Program-made: the position numbers and the translations under genes
DNA from: Alphaproteobacteria bacterium
Lineage (GTDB): Bacteria; Pseudomonadota; Alphaproteobacteria; DSM-16000; Inquilinaceae
DNA length: 54,516 nucleotides
Direction of reading: 5' to 3'
Assembly: GCA_028281265.1 (NCBI GenBank)
Contig: JANQKE010000054.1
Span: 1-54,516, forward strand
Notes under the pieces: generated by a model
Told to the model about the DNA's origin: nothing
The model's input: only the letters and a program-made list of their open reading frames with translations
The model's database searches: none
Part shown: in pieces, positions 1-7,152 of the stretch
Position numbering within the stretch: position 1 is the stretch's first letter
Layout of the letters: every line of letters starts with the position of its first letter

Positions 1-2
1 CT

Positions 3-218
3 CCGGCCCGGCGGGTGCGGAGCCGACGACACGATCGGCCGGTGTCTCGGAGGCGCTGCCGTGCCGATGCACGGCTCGGCCATGGGTACTACCATGGCGC
101 GTCCGGGCGTCCTGCGAGGCGAGCCATGGTAGTACCCATCGCCGAGCCGTGCATCGGCACGGCACCGCCTCCGAGACACCGGCCGATCGTGTCGTCGGCT
201 CCGCACCGGCCGGGCCGG
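3..218. repeat. Very long inverted repeat (about 100-bp arms)
   Basis: Positions 3-103 are complementary to 118-218, with pairs summing to 221. Only four mismatches are seen (pairs 13/208, 56/165, 81/140, 99/122), around a loop of about 14 bases. The arms are GC-rich, with no obvious coding frame or transposase. The element lies upstream of lpxC, where ftsZ is usually found in alphaproteobacteria (ftsZ itself is outside the window). It could be a small non-autonomous element, a giant terminator-like hairpin, or a fold-back assembly artefact; the four mismatches argue mildly against an exact artefact. Confidence 0.85.
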
Positions 219-441
219 TGCGGATGGTGGCATAGCCTGTCAGGACACCGCGCCCGATCCGCAGGTAACAAACGGCAATAAAGCGTGACTTGTCCGGATT
301 CCGTGGGGTTGATAGTGCACCCCCTCATCCCGGCGCCGCACGACCATAGGCAAGCGACCGCCGCAACCGACGACACCGCCGGGATCACAGGGTCCGCGAT
401 AGAGACCCGTCCGGCGTCCGTTGTTGTGGTTCTGAGGCTCC
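219..441. other. lpxC upstream region
   Basis: About 220 bases between the long inverted repeat and lpxC. An A-rich patch lies near 265-285, followed by a TTGATAGT-like stretch near 308 that could be part of a promoter. I cannot define a convincing -35/-10 pair. No gene is supported here; the open frames are GC-rich shadows. Confidence 0.4.
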
Positions 442-1365
442 ATGTCCGCTCTCCCCCCGTTTCCCCAATCCGTCGGCCAGCGTACGCTGAAGTCGGCCAT
501 CCACTGCGCCGGAATCGGTCTGCATACGGGCCGAGCGGTGCGGATGACGTTGCGTCCGGGCGATACCGACACCGGCATCGTCTTCATGCGGACCGACGTT
601 CCGGAAGCCAGCGGGCTGGTGCGGGCGCGGCACAGCGCTGTCGTGGATACCCGGCTATGCACGGTGATCGGCAACGAGGCGGGCACCACCATCGGGACCA
701 TCGAGCATCTGATGGCTGCCTTCCGGGCTGCCGACGTCGACAACGCGATCGTCGAGCTGGACGGCCCGGAAGTGCCGATCATGGATGGATCATCGGCCCC
801 GTTCGTCTTTCTGGTCGATTGTGCCGGCACGGCGGACCAGGGGGTGCCGCGGCGGCACTTGCGCATCCTGCATCCGGTCCAGGTCGACGATGGCGATAAA
901 TCGGCCCGGTTGATCCCGGCCGACGGTGCCTATTTCGGCTTCGAGATCGACTTTCCCAGCCGCGCGATCGGCCGGCAGACATTCGCCTGCACCCTGACCG
1001 CGGGAACCTTCAAGCAGTCGATCGCCCGGGCCCGCACCTTCGGCTTCCTCAACGAGGTCGAGACCTTGCGCAAGCACGGCCTCGCCCTGGGCGGCTCGCT
1101 GGACAACGCCATCGTGGTCGATGGCAACAGGGTCGTGAACCCCGACGGCTTGCGCTTCGCCGACGAGTTCGTGCGTCACAAGACGCTGGACGCGATCGGC
1201 GATCTCTATCTGTCCGGCGCGCCGATCGTCGGTCGGTATGTCGGCGTAAAAGCCGGGCACGATCTCAACAGCCGTCTGCTGGCTGCCTTGTTCTCGACCC
1301 CGTCGGCATGGACCTGGGAAACCGCCGACACCGCCGTTACGGCACCGTTGGCGATGCTGGCCTGA
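442..1365 (+). CDS. lpxC: UDP-3-O-acyl-N-acetylglucosamine deacetylase LpxC
   Basis: Zinc hydrolase of the cytoplasm that commits UDP-3-O-acyl-GlcNAc to lipid A synthesis by removing the N-acetyl group. The 307-residue protein has the family's usual length and covers both beta-alpha-alpha-beta domains. Visible landmarks are the zinc-binding TIGTIEHLMAA segment (His89), RTFGFLNE near 199-205, DEFVRHKTLDAIGDLYLSG with His246 and Asp250 as further zinc ligands, and GHDLNSRLL with the catalytic His273. The ATG is preceded by a weak GAGG. In alphaproteobacteria lpxC normally follows ftsZ and precedes bamD; the latter holds here, although a repeat cluster lies in between. Identity is secure. Confidence 0.97.
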   Translation: MSALPPFPQSVGQRTLKSAIHCAGIGLHTGRAVRMTLRPGDTDTGIVFMRTDVPEASGLVRARHSAVVDTRLCTVIGNEAGTTIGTIEHLMAAFRAADVDNAIVELDGPEVPIMDGSSAPFVFLVDCAGTADQGVPRRHLRILHPVQVDDGDKSARLIPADGAYFGFEIDFPSRAIGRQTFACTLTAGTFKQSIARARTFGFLNEVETLRKHGLALGGSLDNAIVVDGNRVVNPDGLRFADEFVRHKTLDAIGDLYLSGAPIVGRYVGVKAGHDLNSRLLAALFSTPSAWTWETADTAVTAPLAMLA

Positions 1366-1375
1366 GCGACCGACG

Positions 1376-1480
1376 CTAGATCATCCTGCGTTCAGATGGA
1401 CTCATCTGAACGCAGATAAGATGATCTATTTCAAAGAGTTAGAGCATCTTATCTGCGTCCGTTCGGACGCAGGATGCTCT
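1376..1480 (+). repeat. Family A two-hairpin repeat, copy A1
   Basis: Reference copy of family A. It begins and ends with CTAG. Hairpin 1 (1378-1427) has an outer stem AGATCATC/GATGATCT and an inner 13-bp stem CTGCGTTCAGATG/CATCTGAACGCAG around a GACT loop. A linker containing TTCAAAGAGTT follows. Hairpin 2 (1441-1480) has AGAGCATC/GATGCTCT and CTGCGTCC/GGACGCAG around GTTC. It lies between lpxC and bamD, directly abutting a second copy. Confidence 0.9.
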
Positions 1481-1552
1481 AGATCAACCTTGCGTTCAGA
1501 TATCCTCATCTGAACGCAGATAAGCTGATCGACCTTAAGGAGTTGGAGCATC
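1481..1552 (+). repeat. Family A repeat, truncated tandem copy A1b
   Basis: A second copy begins immediately after A1. Hairpin 1 is present at 1482-1530 with a slightly altered loop, then the linker CTTAAGGAGTTGGAGCATCC. The copy breaks off before the second hairpin forms. This shows that the unit can be tandem and can decay. Confidence 0.8.
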
Positions 1553-1706
1553 CAGCGAAGCGGGGCATCCGGGCGGCCGGTACCCGTCATCCCTCATGAC
1601 GGCGTCGACCATGACGATTTCGTGGCGGCTTCTGCACGAAGGCCTTTATGGGCTATATTAAGAGGGTGCGAACCCGCTTCCTCGTGCAAGGCTCCGGCGA
1701 CCGTCG

Positions 1707-2564
1707 ATGGTGTTCTCCCGCTCGTTCCTTCGTGCCCGATCCCCCGACGGGACGCCGTATGCCGGCTCCCGGATACTGGCGGGTACGGCGCTGCTGCTCT
1801 TTGTGACTGCCTGCGCCGGTCCCACGGACGGGATCGACTATGTCGAACGTCCGCCGGAGACGATCTACACTCTGGCGCTCGATGCCCTCGAAGCTGGCGA
1901 CCAGACCGAAGCCGCGGCCCTGTTCGACGAGGTCGAACGCCAGCACCCGTACTCGCAATGGGCGACCCGGGCTCAAGTGATGGCGGCGTTCGCGCATTAT
2001 CAGGCCGAGGAGTACGATCAGGCGATCGTTACGCTGGAGCGGTTCATCAGGCTGAACCCGGGCAACGACCAGATTGCATACGCATACTATCTTCTGGCGC
2101 TGAGCTACTACGATCGCATCAGCGATGTGGAGCGCGATCAGCGGATGACCGAACTGGCCCGCAACAGCCTCGAAGAGGTGGTCCGCCGGTTCCCCGAGAC
2201 CGACTACGCCCGGGATGCGCGGCTGAAGCTCGACCTGACGCTGGACCAATTGGCCGGCAAGGATATGGAGATCGGCCGCTGGTATCTGCGCCAGGGTCAC
2301 TATCAGGCCGCGATCGGCCGCTTCCAGCGTGTGGTTGACGAATACGAGACTACGACCCACGTTCCCGAGGCATTACATCGTCTGGTGGAAAGCTATCTCT
2401 CCTTGGGATTAAGAAGCGAAGCCGAACGGGTTGCCGCAGTCCTCGGGTACAACTACCCGGGCAGCGACTGGTACCAGGACAGCTATGCCGTGCTGGTCGA
2501 CCCCCAATGGCGGGTCGATCAACCTCGCGGCATCATTGGGCAAGCAATCGACCAGATCCTCTGA
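1707..2564 (+). CDS. bamD: Outer membrane assembly lipoprotein BamD
   Basis: Periplasm-facing lipoprotein of the BAM complex, which folds beta-barrel proteins into the outer membrane. The 285-residue product has an N-terminal signal with lipobox LFVTAC, so the mature protein would start at lipidated Cys36. Tetratricopeptide-like helices follow, including HPYSQWATRAQVM, EYDQAIVTLERFIRLNPGN and GHYQAAIGRFQRVVDEY. Length and architecture fit BamD. It follows lpxC, as is usual, but the next gene is not recN, so the conserved order breaks here. The ATG at 1707 is taken because it gives a complete lipoprotein signal. Confidence 0.95.
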   Translation: MVFSRSFLRARSPDGTPYAGSRILAGTALLLFVTACAGPTDGIDYVERPPETIYTLALDALEAGDQTEAAALFDEVERQHPYSQWATRAQVMAAFAHYQAEEYDQAIVTLERFIRLNPGNDQIAYAYYLLALSYYDRISDVERDQRMTELARNSLEEVVRRFPETDYARDARLKLDLTLDQLAGKDMEIGRWYLRQGHYQAAIGRFQRVVDEYETTTHVPEALHRLVESYLSLGLRSEAERVAAVLGYNYPGSDWYQDSYAVLVDPQWRVDQPRGIIGQAIDQIL

Positions 2565-2750
2565 TGCCTTTGGGATGTACTTACCGGATGAGTTCAACGG
2601 TCACACGCACCGCATGATCCCTTGACAACTTCTGGGTTTTTCCGCTCTGCGTGTCTAGATCATCCGTCCGGACACTTATCGGTCGGATATGGGCCACGTA
2701 CTAAGGCGTGTGTTTCCCAGAGTTGCGGCATCGCGGTGGGATCTTAGCAT

Positions 2751-3749
2751 ATGACATCCGGTGAGGACGGCGCAGGCAGACATCAAAGCGCTGTCAGCCG
2801 CCTGGCGCCGGCTGACATGCCAATGCCTTGCTGGGTGCTGATACCGTCGACCGGCAGACTGGTCTGGGCGAATGCCGCCGGCCGGGCCGTCTGGCAACGG
2901 GGCGATGGACGCGGGGGGCCACAGGACGAGGTCGGCGTTCGCGACAGCCAACGGACCGATCTTGTGGCGATCGCCGATCGGCTGCGCAGCGGTAAGATGG
3001 AGTTGACCGATTGGACGATCGTCAAGGACGGGATCGCGGTCACCTATTCGTGCTGCACCTGGTCAGTCGGCTGGTACGAACAACCGGCCGTGGCCTTCAT
3101 CGCGCTACCCGACCCGATCACGCCGGCGACCGCCGCACAGTTGCAGCGGGACCGCATTCTGGCGGCCGTGGCGACCAGCGCGGATCGCCTGCTGGCGCAG
3201 CCCGGAGGGCTGGTTCAGGCCGGTGATCTGGTCGCCGCCTTGGGCCAGGCCGCCGATGTGGACCGCAGCTACCTGTTCCATTTCATCCAGCGGCCGGACG
3301 GCGCGGACGACAGCACGCTCGGCATGCCCCGAATCGGGGAGTGGATCGCACGCCAGGCGTTCGAATGGTGCGCCCCCGGCATCCCGCCGGTAATCGACAA
3401 CCCCGAGCTGCAGGCCATGGACATGGTGGCGGGCGGTTTCGTGCGCTGGGTCAGCCGGTTCCGCGTCGGCCTGCCGATCGTCAGCAGCGGAGAACAGGAT
3501 ATGCCGGCCTCGGAATGGGAATTCCTGTCCGAACAGGGGATCACGGCCATCTGCGTCCAGCCGATCCGCATCGACAACCGCCTGATCGGCTTCCTGGGCT
3601 TCGACGTCGTCGCGGCCAATCGAAGCCGCCCCTTCTACGGCTGGACCGCCCATACCGTGGACGCGCTGTCGACCGGGGCCCATCTGCTGGGCGCCGCCTT
3701 CCGGATGGCTGAGCTGGACGGCCTGACCCCACTGTCGAAAGCACGATGA
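2751..3749 (+). CDS. PAS/GAF sensory protein without output domain
   Basis: A 332-residue cytoplasmic protein. Residues ~20-120 look PAS-like (WVLIPSTGRLVWANAAGRAVW). Residues ~140-325 form a GAF domain with landmarks RDRILAAVATSADRLL, VDRSYLFHF, a conserved PVIDNPELQ segment, GITAICVQPIRIDNRLIGFLGFD and a terminal helix. In other proteins this GAF type sits in front of histidine kinase, GGDEF or EAL domains; none is present, and the gene stops shortly after the GAF helix. It may act in trans or be a truncated sensor. A family B repeat begins right at its stop codon, so loss of a 3' portion is possible. Ligand unknown. Confidence 0.75.
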   Translation: MTSGEDGAGRHQSAVSRLAPADMPMPCWVLIPSTGRLVWANAAGRAVWQRGDGRGGPQDEVGVRDSQRTDLVAIADRLRSGKMELTDWTIVKDGIAVTYSCCTWSVGWYEQPAVAFIALPDPITPATAAQLQRDRILAAVATSADRLLAQPGGLVQAGDLVAALGQAADVDRSYLFHFIQRPDGADDSTLGMPRIGEWIARQAFEWCAPGIPPVIDNPELQAMDMVAGGFVRWVSRFRVGLPIVSSGEQDMPASEWEFLSEQGITAICVQPIRIDNRLIGFLGFDVVAANRSRPFYGWTAHTVDALSTGAHLLGAAFRMAELDGLTPLSKAR

Positions 3750-3866
3750 CATGACGGTGGCTCACCCTCATGTCCGAACCTTGCTCTCAAAGGTTGGGTG
3801 TCAGAGCGGGATGCAGACGCCACCCGGGGATCGTAAGAGCGATCGCGGCCAAACGCCATCGCACCC
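3747..3866 (-). repeat. Family B palindromic repeat, copy B3 (reverse, decayed)
   Basis: On the minus strand this copy contains CATCCCGCTCTG, a variable spacer, then CGGACATGAGGGTGAG and a CATGTCATC end. These match copies B1 and B2. The distal AGCGGGAT arm has changed to GTGCGATG, so the outer stem is decayed. It starts at the stop codon of the PAS/GAF gene. Confidence 0.7.
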
Positions 3867-3970
3867 CAAGCGCGTTGCGCCGCCGCCGTAACCTCCGACG
3901 GGAGCAGCGCAGCCCGCGCCGAACCAGGGCCGGTCACCAAGACGGCCCATGACGAAACCGTGGGCCCGAC

Positions 3971-4004
3971 CGGTCCGGGGATCACGGCGGCGATCCCCGG
4001 ACCG
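3971..4004 (-). terminator. Strong hairpin downstream of the TAXI gene
   Basis: A perfect 13-bp stem, CGGTCCGGGGATC paired with GATCCCCGGACCG, around an 8-base loop. It lies just beyond the stop codon of the minus-strand TAXI gene. It lacks a clear T-tract on that strand, so it may be a Rho-aided terminator or an mRNA 3'-end stabiliser rather than a classical intrinsic terminator. Confidence 0.5.
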
Positions 4005-4020
4005 ACGGAACCAAGACCGA

Positions 4021-5013
4021 TCAGCCCTTCAACGCGTCCGGAACATCGAACCCGTTGTCTTCGTACCATTTCCACGCGCCGGGGTGGAACGGGATGAAGG
4101 TGTTGCGGTCCCAGAACTCCGGCAAAGTGGAACGGGCGGCGCGGTGGATCTGCACCATCCGCTCGTTGTTGCCGAGCACGATCTCCATGACATGGTAGAC
4201 CAGGGTCTCCGGCACATCGGCATTGGCGATGGCGAAGTTCCACATGGACACCGCCATCTGGTCTTCGCTCAGGCTCTGGTAGGTCTCCGCCGGGATCACG
4301 AACTCGGCGACCGGGAAGGCATCCAGGATGGTGGCGCGCTCGTCATCGCTGAACGGGATGATGTGGATCTCGGTCTGCGCTTCCAATTGGCTGACGGCCG
4401 GGATCGGAATGCCGGCGGCAAACGCGATCACGTCGATCAGGCCGTCCTGCATCTGGCCGACCAGATCCGACCAGCCGCCGTTGCGCTTGTCGAACTCGAC
4501 GCCCAACGTCTCCAGCATCGCCGGGAAATAGGTGTCGGAGGTCGAGCCCGCCGGCCCGAAGCCGACCACCGAGCCGTCCGGAATCTCGCCGATCCCCCCG
4601 ATGCCCGACGAGGCGAGCACGGTGATCGAGAACGGCGTCTGATACATCGGGAACATCGCCCGGACGTTCTCGTGCATCAGACCCGGGGCCAGCGGGCTGT
4701 TGCCGTCCATGGCTTCCCGCGCCGGGCCCATGGTGGTCATGCCGAACTCGACGTCGCCAGTGTGCACCAGCGCCATGTTCTGCACCGGACCGCCGGTCAC
4801 CTGACCGCCACCGGACAGGCCGAGCTCCTCGGCCACCAGGTTCCCCCAGCCGGAGCCATAGGTGAAATAGGTGCCGCCCTGACTGGCGGTGCCGACGGTG
4901 AAGCTGTCCGGCCAGCCGGTGCGGTCGTCGACATCGACCGACTGGGCATGGGCCATGGTGCTGGCCAGCATCAGGCCGGCGGCGGCGGCGGAAATCCTTG
5001 TCATGGTCGACAT
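4021..5013 (-). CDS. TAXI-family TRAP transporter substrate-binding protein
   Basis: Periplasmic solute receptor of the TRAP-TAXI type, which delivers small organic acids or amino acids to a DctM/DctQ-like permease. The 330-residue product starts with a signal peptide (MSTMTRISAAAAGLMLAS, cleavage after AHAQ). Family landmarks follow: TVGTASQGGTYFTYGSGWG, GGPVQNMALVHTGDVEFGMTT, and VVGFGPAGSTSDTYFPAML. A GGAGGGA ribosome site precedes the chosen ATG; a longer upstream frame is not needed. No TRAP permease is nearby, so it must use a permease encoded elsewhere. The substrate cannot be inferred. Confidence 0.85.
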   Translation of the reverse strand: MSTMTRISAAAAGLMLASTMAHAQSVDVDDRTGWPDSFTVGTASQGGTYFTYGSGWGNLVAEELGLSGGGQVTGGPVQNMALVHTGDVEFGMTTMGPAREAMDGNSPLAPGLMHENVRAMFPMYQTPFSITVLASSGIGGIGEIPDGSVVGFGPAGSTSDTYFPAMLETLGVEFDKRNGGWSDLVGQMQDGLIDVIAFAAGIPIPAVSQLEAQTEIHIIPFSDDERATILDAFPVAEFVIPAETYQSLSEDQMAVSMWNFAIANADVPETLVYHVMEIVLGNNERMVQIHRAARSTLPEFWDRNTFIPFHPGAWKWYEDNGFDVPDALKG

Positions 5014-5387
5014 GCGGTCGATCCCTCCTCCCTGGATGTTGGTCCCGCCGGCCAGGGCGGCCGGTTGGGATAACGATCCGGCCCGGAAACATGGGCCGAT
5101 TGTCGTGGCGTCGCGGCGATGCAGACGATTGCCGACGGCCCCCGGAACCGGGCGGGCGGCCTGGCCCCTCCACCACGGCCCGCCCGATCGGTGGCCGGTA
5201 ACATAGTGACCCCGGAACGGACGGCAACAGGAAATGCCGGTATCCTGTAAATGGTCCAGCCGCAAGACCCTGTCGCGTAGGCGTTGCCGACGCCCCCGCG
5301 CGACACATCCGATCGCAACCGTCATGTCGCATCGGAACGAGGGCTTGGCGCGGACGGACCACCATGCTTGGGTGGCGCATGTGTCTG
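5014..5387. other. Intergenic region upstream of the TAXI gene
   Basis: About 370 bases between the divergent TAXI and soxB genes, before the family A copy. It should hold the TAXI promoter. I see no convincing -35/-10 pair, riboswitch or coding frame. Confidence 0.4.
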
Positions 5388-5501
5388 CTGGAGCCTCCTG
5401 CGCCCGAACGGACGCAGATAAGGTCCTCCAGCTCTTTAAAGTAGATCAACAAAGTAGATCGACCCGCGTTCAGATGAGTCCATACTGAACGCGGGTCGAT
5501 C
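5388..5501 (-). repeat. Family A two-hairpin repeat, copy A2 (reverse)
   Basis: Inverted copy upstream of soxB. Hairpin 1 (5457-5501) has a perfect 17-bp stem, GATCGACCCGCGTTCAG with CTGAACGCGGGTCGATC. Compared with A1, both sides of the stem have changed together. Hairpin 2 (5388-5431) closes with CTGGAG/CTCCAG instead of AGAGCATC/GATGCTCT, again with paired changes. The linker contains a duplicated GTAGATC segment. Confidence 0.85.
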
Positions 5502-5567
5502 CGGCACCCGATCCGCGTCGCGGCCTCCCCGGCCGCGCTCCCGTCCGTTGGCACGACCTGCCGCCCG

Positions 5568-6824
5568 ATGCAGCTGTTCTCAGCCCTTGCGGTCTTGCGG
5601 GAAGGCCTCACCGGCCAGACCGGCTGGCGCCGCCATTGGCGCAAAGCCACCCCCAAGCCGCGCTACGATACCGTGATCGTCGGCGGCGGTGGCCACGGCC
5701 TGGCGACGGCGTACTATCTGGCCAAACGCCACGGGATCACCGATGTGGCGGTGCTGGAGCGCGGATGGATCGGCGGCGGCAACACCGGCCGCAACACCAC
5801 CATCGTCCGCTCGAACTACCGGGTCGGGGCGAACCCACCCTTCTACGAACACGCCCTGAAGCTGTGGGAGGGGTTGAGCCGGGAGCTCAACTTCAACGTC
5901 ATGTTCTCCCAGCGCGGGGTGCTCAACCTGGCCCATAGCCCGGGTCAGCTCGACGGCTATGCCGAACGCGGCAACGCCATGCGGCTGCACGGGATCGATG
6001 CGGAGCTGCTGGATCGGGACGGGGTGGCCGAACGGGCGCCGATGCTGGACTTCGGCCGCGACGCCCGGTTCCCGATCGAAGGCGGGCTGCTGCAGCCGCG
6101 CGCCGGTACCGCCCGGCACGATGCCGTCGCCTGGGGGTACGCCCGCGCCGCCGATGCCTTGGGCGTCGACATCGTCGAAGACTGCGCGGTGACGGGCCTG
6201 TCGATCGACCGCGGGCGGATCCGTGGCGTCGACACCACCCGGGGGCTGATCGCCGCCGACAAGGTCGGCGTCGCCGTCGCGGGGCATTCGAGCCAGGTCA
6301 TGACGATGGCCGGCATTCGCCTGCCGATCGAAAGCCATGTGCTACAGGCGTTCGTCACCGAAGGACTGAAGCCGATGCTCGACACGGTCGTCACCTTCGG
6401 TGCCGGGCATTTCTACATCAGCCAGTCCGACAAGGGCGGGTTGGTGTTCGGCGGCGATCTCGACGGCTACAACAGCTACGCAAGCCGTGGGAACCTGCCG
6501 CTGGCCAGCGACGTCGCCGGCAACGCCATGGCGATGATGCCGTGCGTCGGCCGGCTGAAGGTCCTGCGCAGTTGGGGCGGGGTGATGGACATGACCATGG
6601 ACGGCTCCCCCATCATCGCCAAGACGCCGGTGACGGGGCTCTACCTCAACGGCGGCTGGTGCTATGGCGGCTTCAAGGCGACGCCCGGCAGCGGCTGGAC
6701 CTTCGCCCACACCATCGCCCAGGACGCCCCGCACTCGCTGAACGCGGCCTTCAACCTGGAGCGCTTTGCCACCGGCCACCTGATCGATGAGCGCGGAGCC
6801 GGGCCGGTCCCCGGGCACCAGTGA
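5568..6824 (+). CDS. soxB: Sarcosine oxidase beta subunit SoxB
   Basis: FAD-binding catalytic subunit of heterotetrameric sarcosine oxidase, which oxidatively demethylates sarcosine to glycine with transfer of the methyl-derived carbon to tetrahydrofolate. The 418-residue protein has the typical beta-subunit start (LREGLTGQTGW), then the dinucleotide-binding motif IVGGGGHGLATAYYLAKRHG and the flavin-site segment GWIGGGNTGRNTTIVRSNY. The C-terminal part contains MDGSPIIAKTPVTGLYLNGGW, as in DAO-type oxidases. It is the first gene of a compact soxB-D-A-G operon with a 22-base gap to soxD. A family A repeat lies about 65 bases upstream. Confidence 0.95.
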   Translation: MQLFSALAVLREGLTGQTGWRRHWRKATPKPRYDTVIVGGGGHGLATAYYLAKRHGITDVAVLERGWIGGGNTGRNTTIVRSNYRVGANPPFYEHALKLWEGLSRELNFNVMFSQRGVLNLAHSPGQLDGYAERGNAMRLHGIDAELLDRDGVAERAPMLDFGRDARFPIEGGLLQPRAGTARHDAVAWGYARAADALGVDIVEDCAVTGLSIDRGRIRGVDTTRGLIAADKVGVAVAGHSSQVMTMAGIRLPIESHVLQAFVTEGLKPMLDTVVTFGAGHFYISQSDKGGLVFGGDLDGYNSYASRGNLPLASDVAGNAMAMMPCVGRLKVLRSWGGVMDMTMDGSPIIAKTPVTGLYLNGGWCYGGFKATPGSGWTFAHTIAQDAPHSLNAAFNLERFATGHLIDERGAGPVPGHQ

Positions 6825-6846
6825 CCGGACGGCCGGAGCCGAGGCG

Positions 6847-7152
6847 ATGCTGCTGATCCCCTGCCCCTGGTGCGGCCCGCGCGCCCAGACCGAGTTCCAC
6901 TACGGCGGCGATGCCAGCCTTCGTCGCCCGGCCCTGTCGACAGCCCGAACACCGGCCGATCCCGCCCTGGTCGACTATGTCTACCTGCGGGACAATCCCA
7001 AGGGTCTGCATCAGGAGCATTGGCAGCACGCGGCCGGCTGCGGGCAGTGGCTGGTGGTCGCCCGTGATACCCGCAGCCATGCGATCCTGGGCAGCGCGCC
7101 GCCGGGCGGCGATCCGCTGAGCCCCCCCGGCACCGACGACCCGGCCGCATGA
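6847..7152 (+). CDS. soxD: Sarcosine oxidase delta subunit SoxD
   Basis: Small zinc-binding subunit of heterotetrameric sarcosine oxidase. The product is 101 residues long, the family's usual size, when started at the ATG giving MLLIPCPWCGPRAQTEF. An upstream ATG at 6787 lies inside soxB and only adds a non-conserved extension. Zinc-ligand candidates are the CPWCG pair near the N-terminus and the HAAGCGQW segment near 70-76. The middle YLRDNPKGLHQEHW is a family signature. Its TGA overlaps the ATG of soxA by four bases, which implies translational coupling. Confidence 0.93.
   Translation: MLLIPCPWCGPRAQTEFHYGGDASLRRPALSTARTPADPALVDYVYLRDNPKGLHQEHWQHAAGCGQWLVVARDTRSHAILGSAPPGGDPLSPPGTDDPAA

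Noticed and set aside
2622-2650. TTGACA at 2622 as a promoter for the PAS/GAF gene
   Set aside because: No acceptable -10 element lies 16-19 bases downstream, so only half a promoter can be seen.
5014-5567. Riboswitch upstream of soxB
   Set aside because: No known aptamer core (TPP, SAM, glycine, cobalamin) can be recognised; the structure present is a family A repeat.
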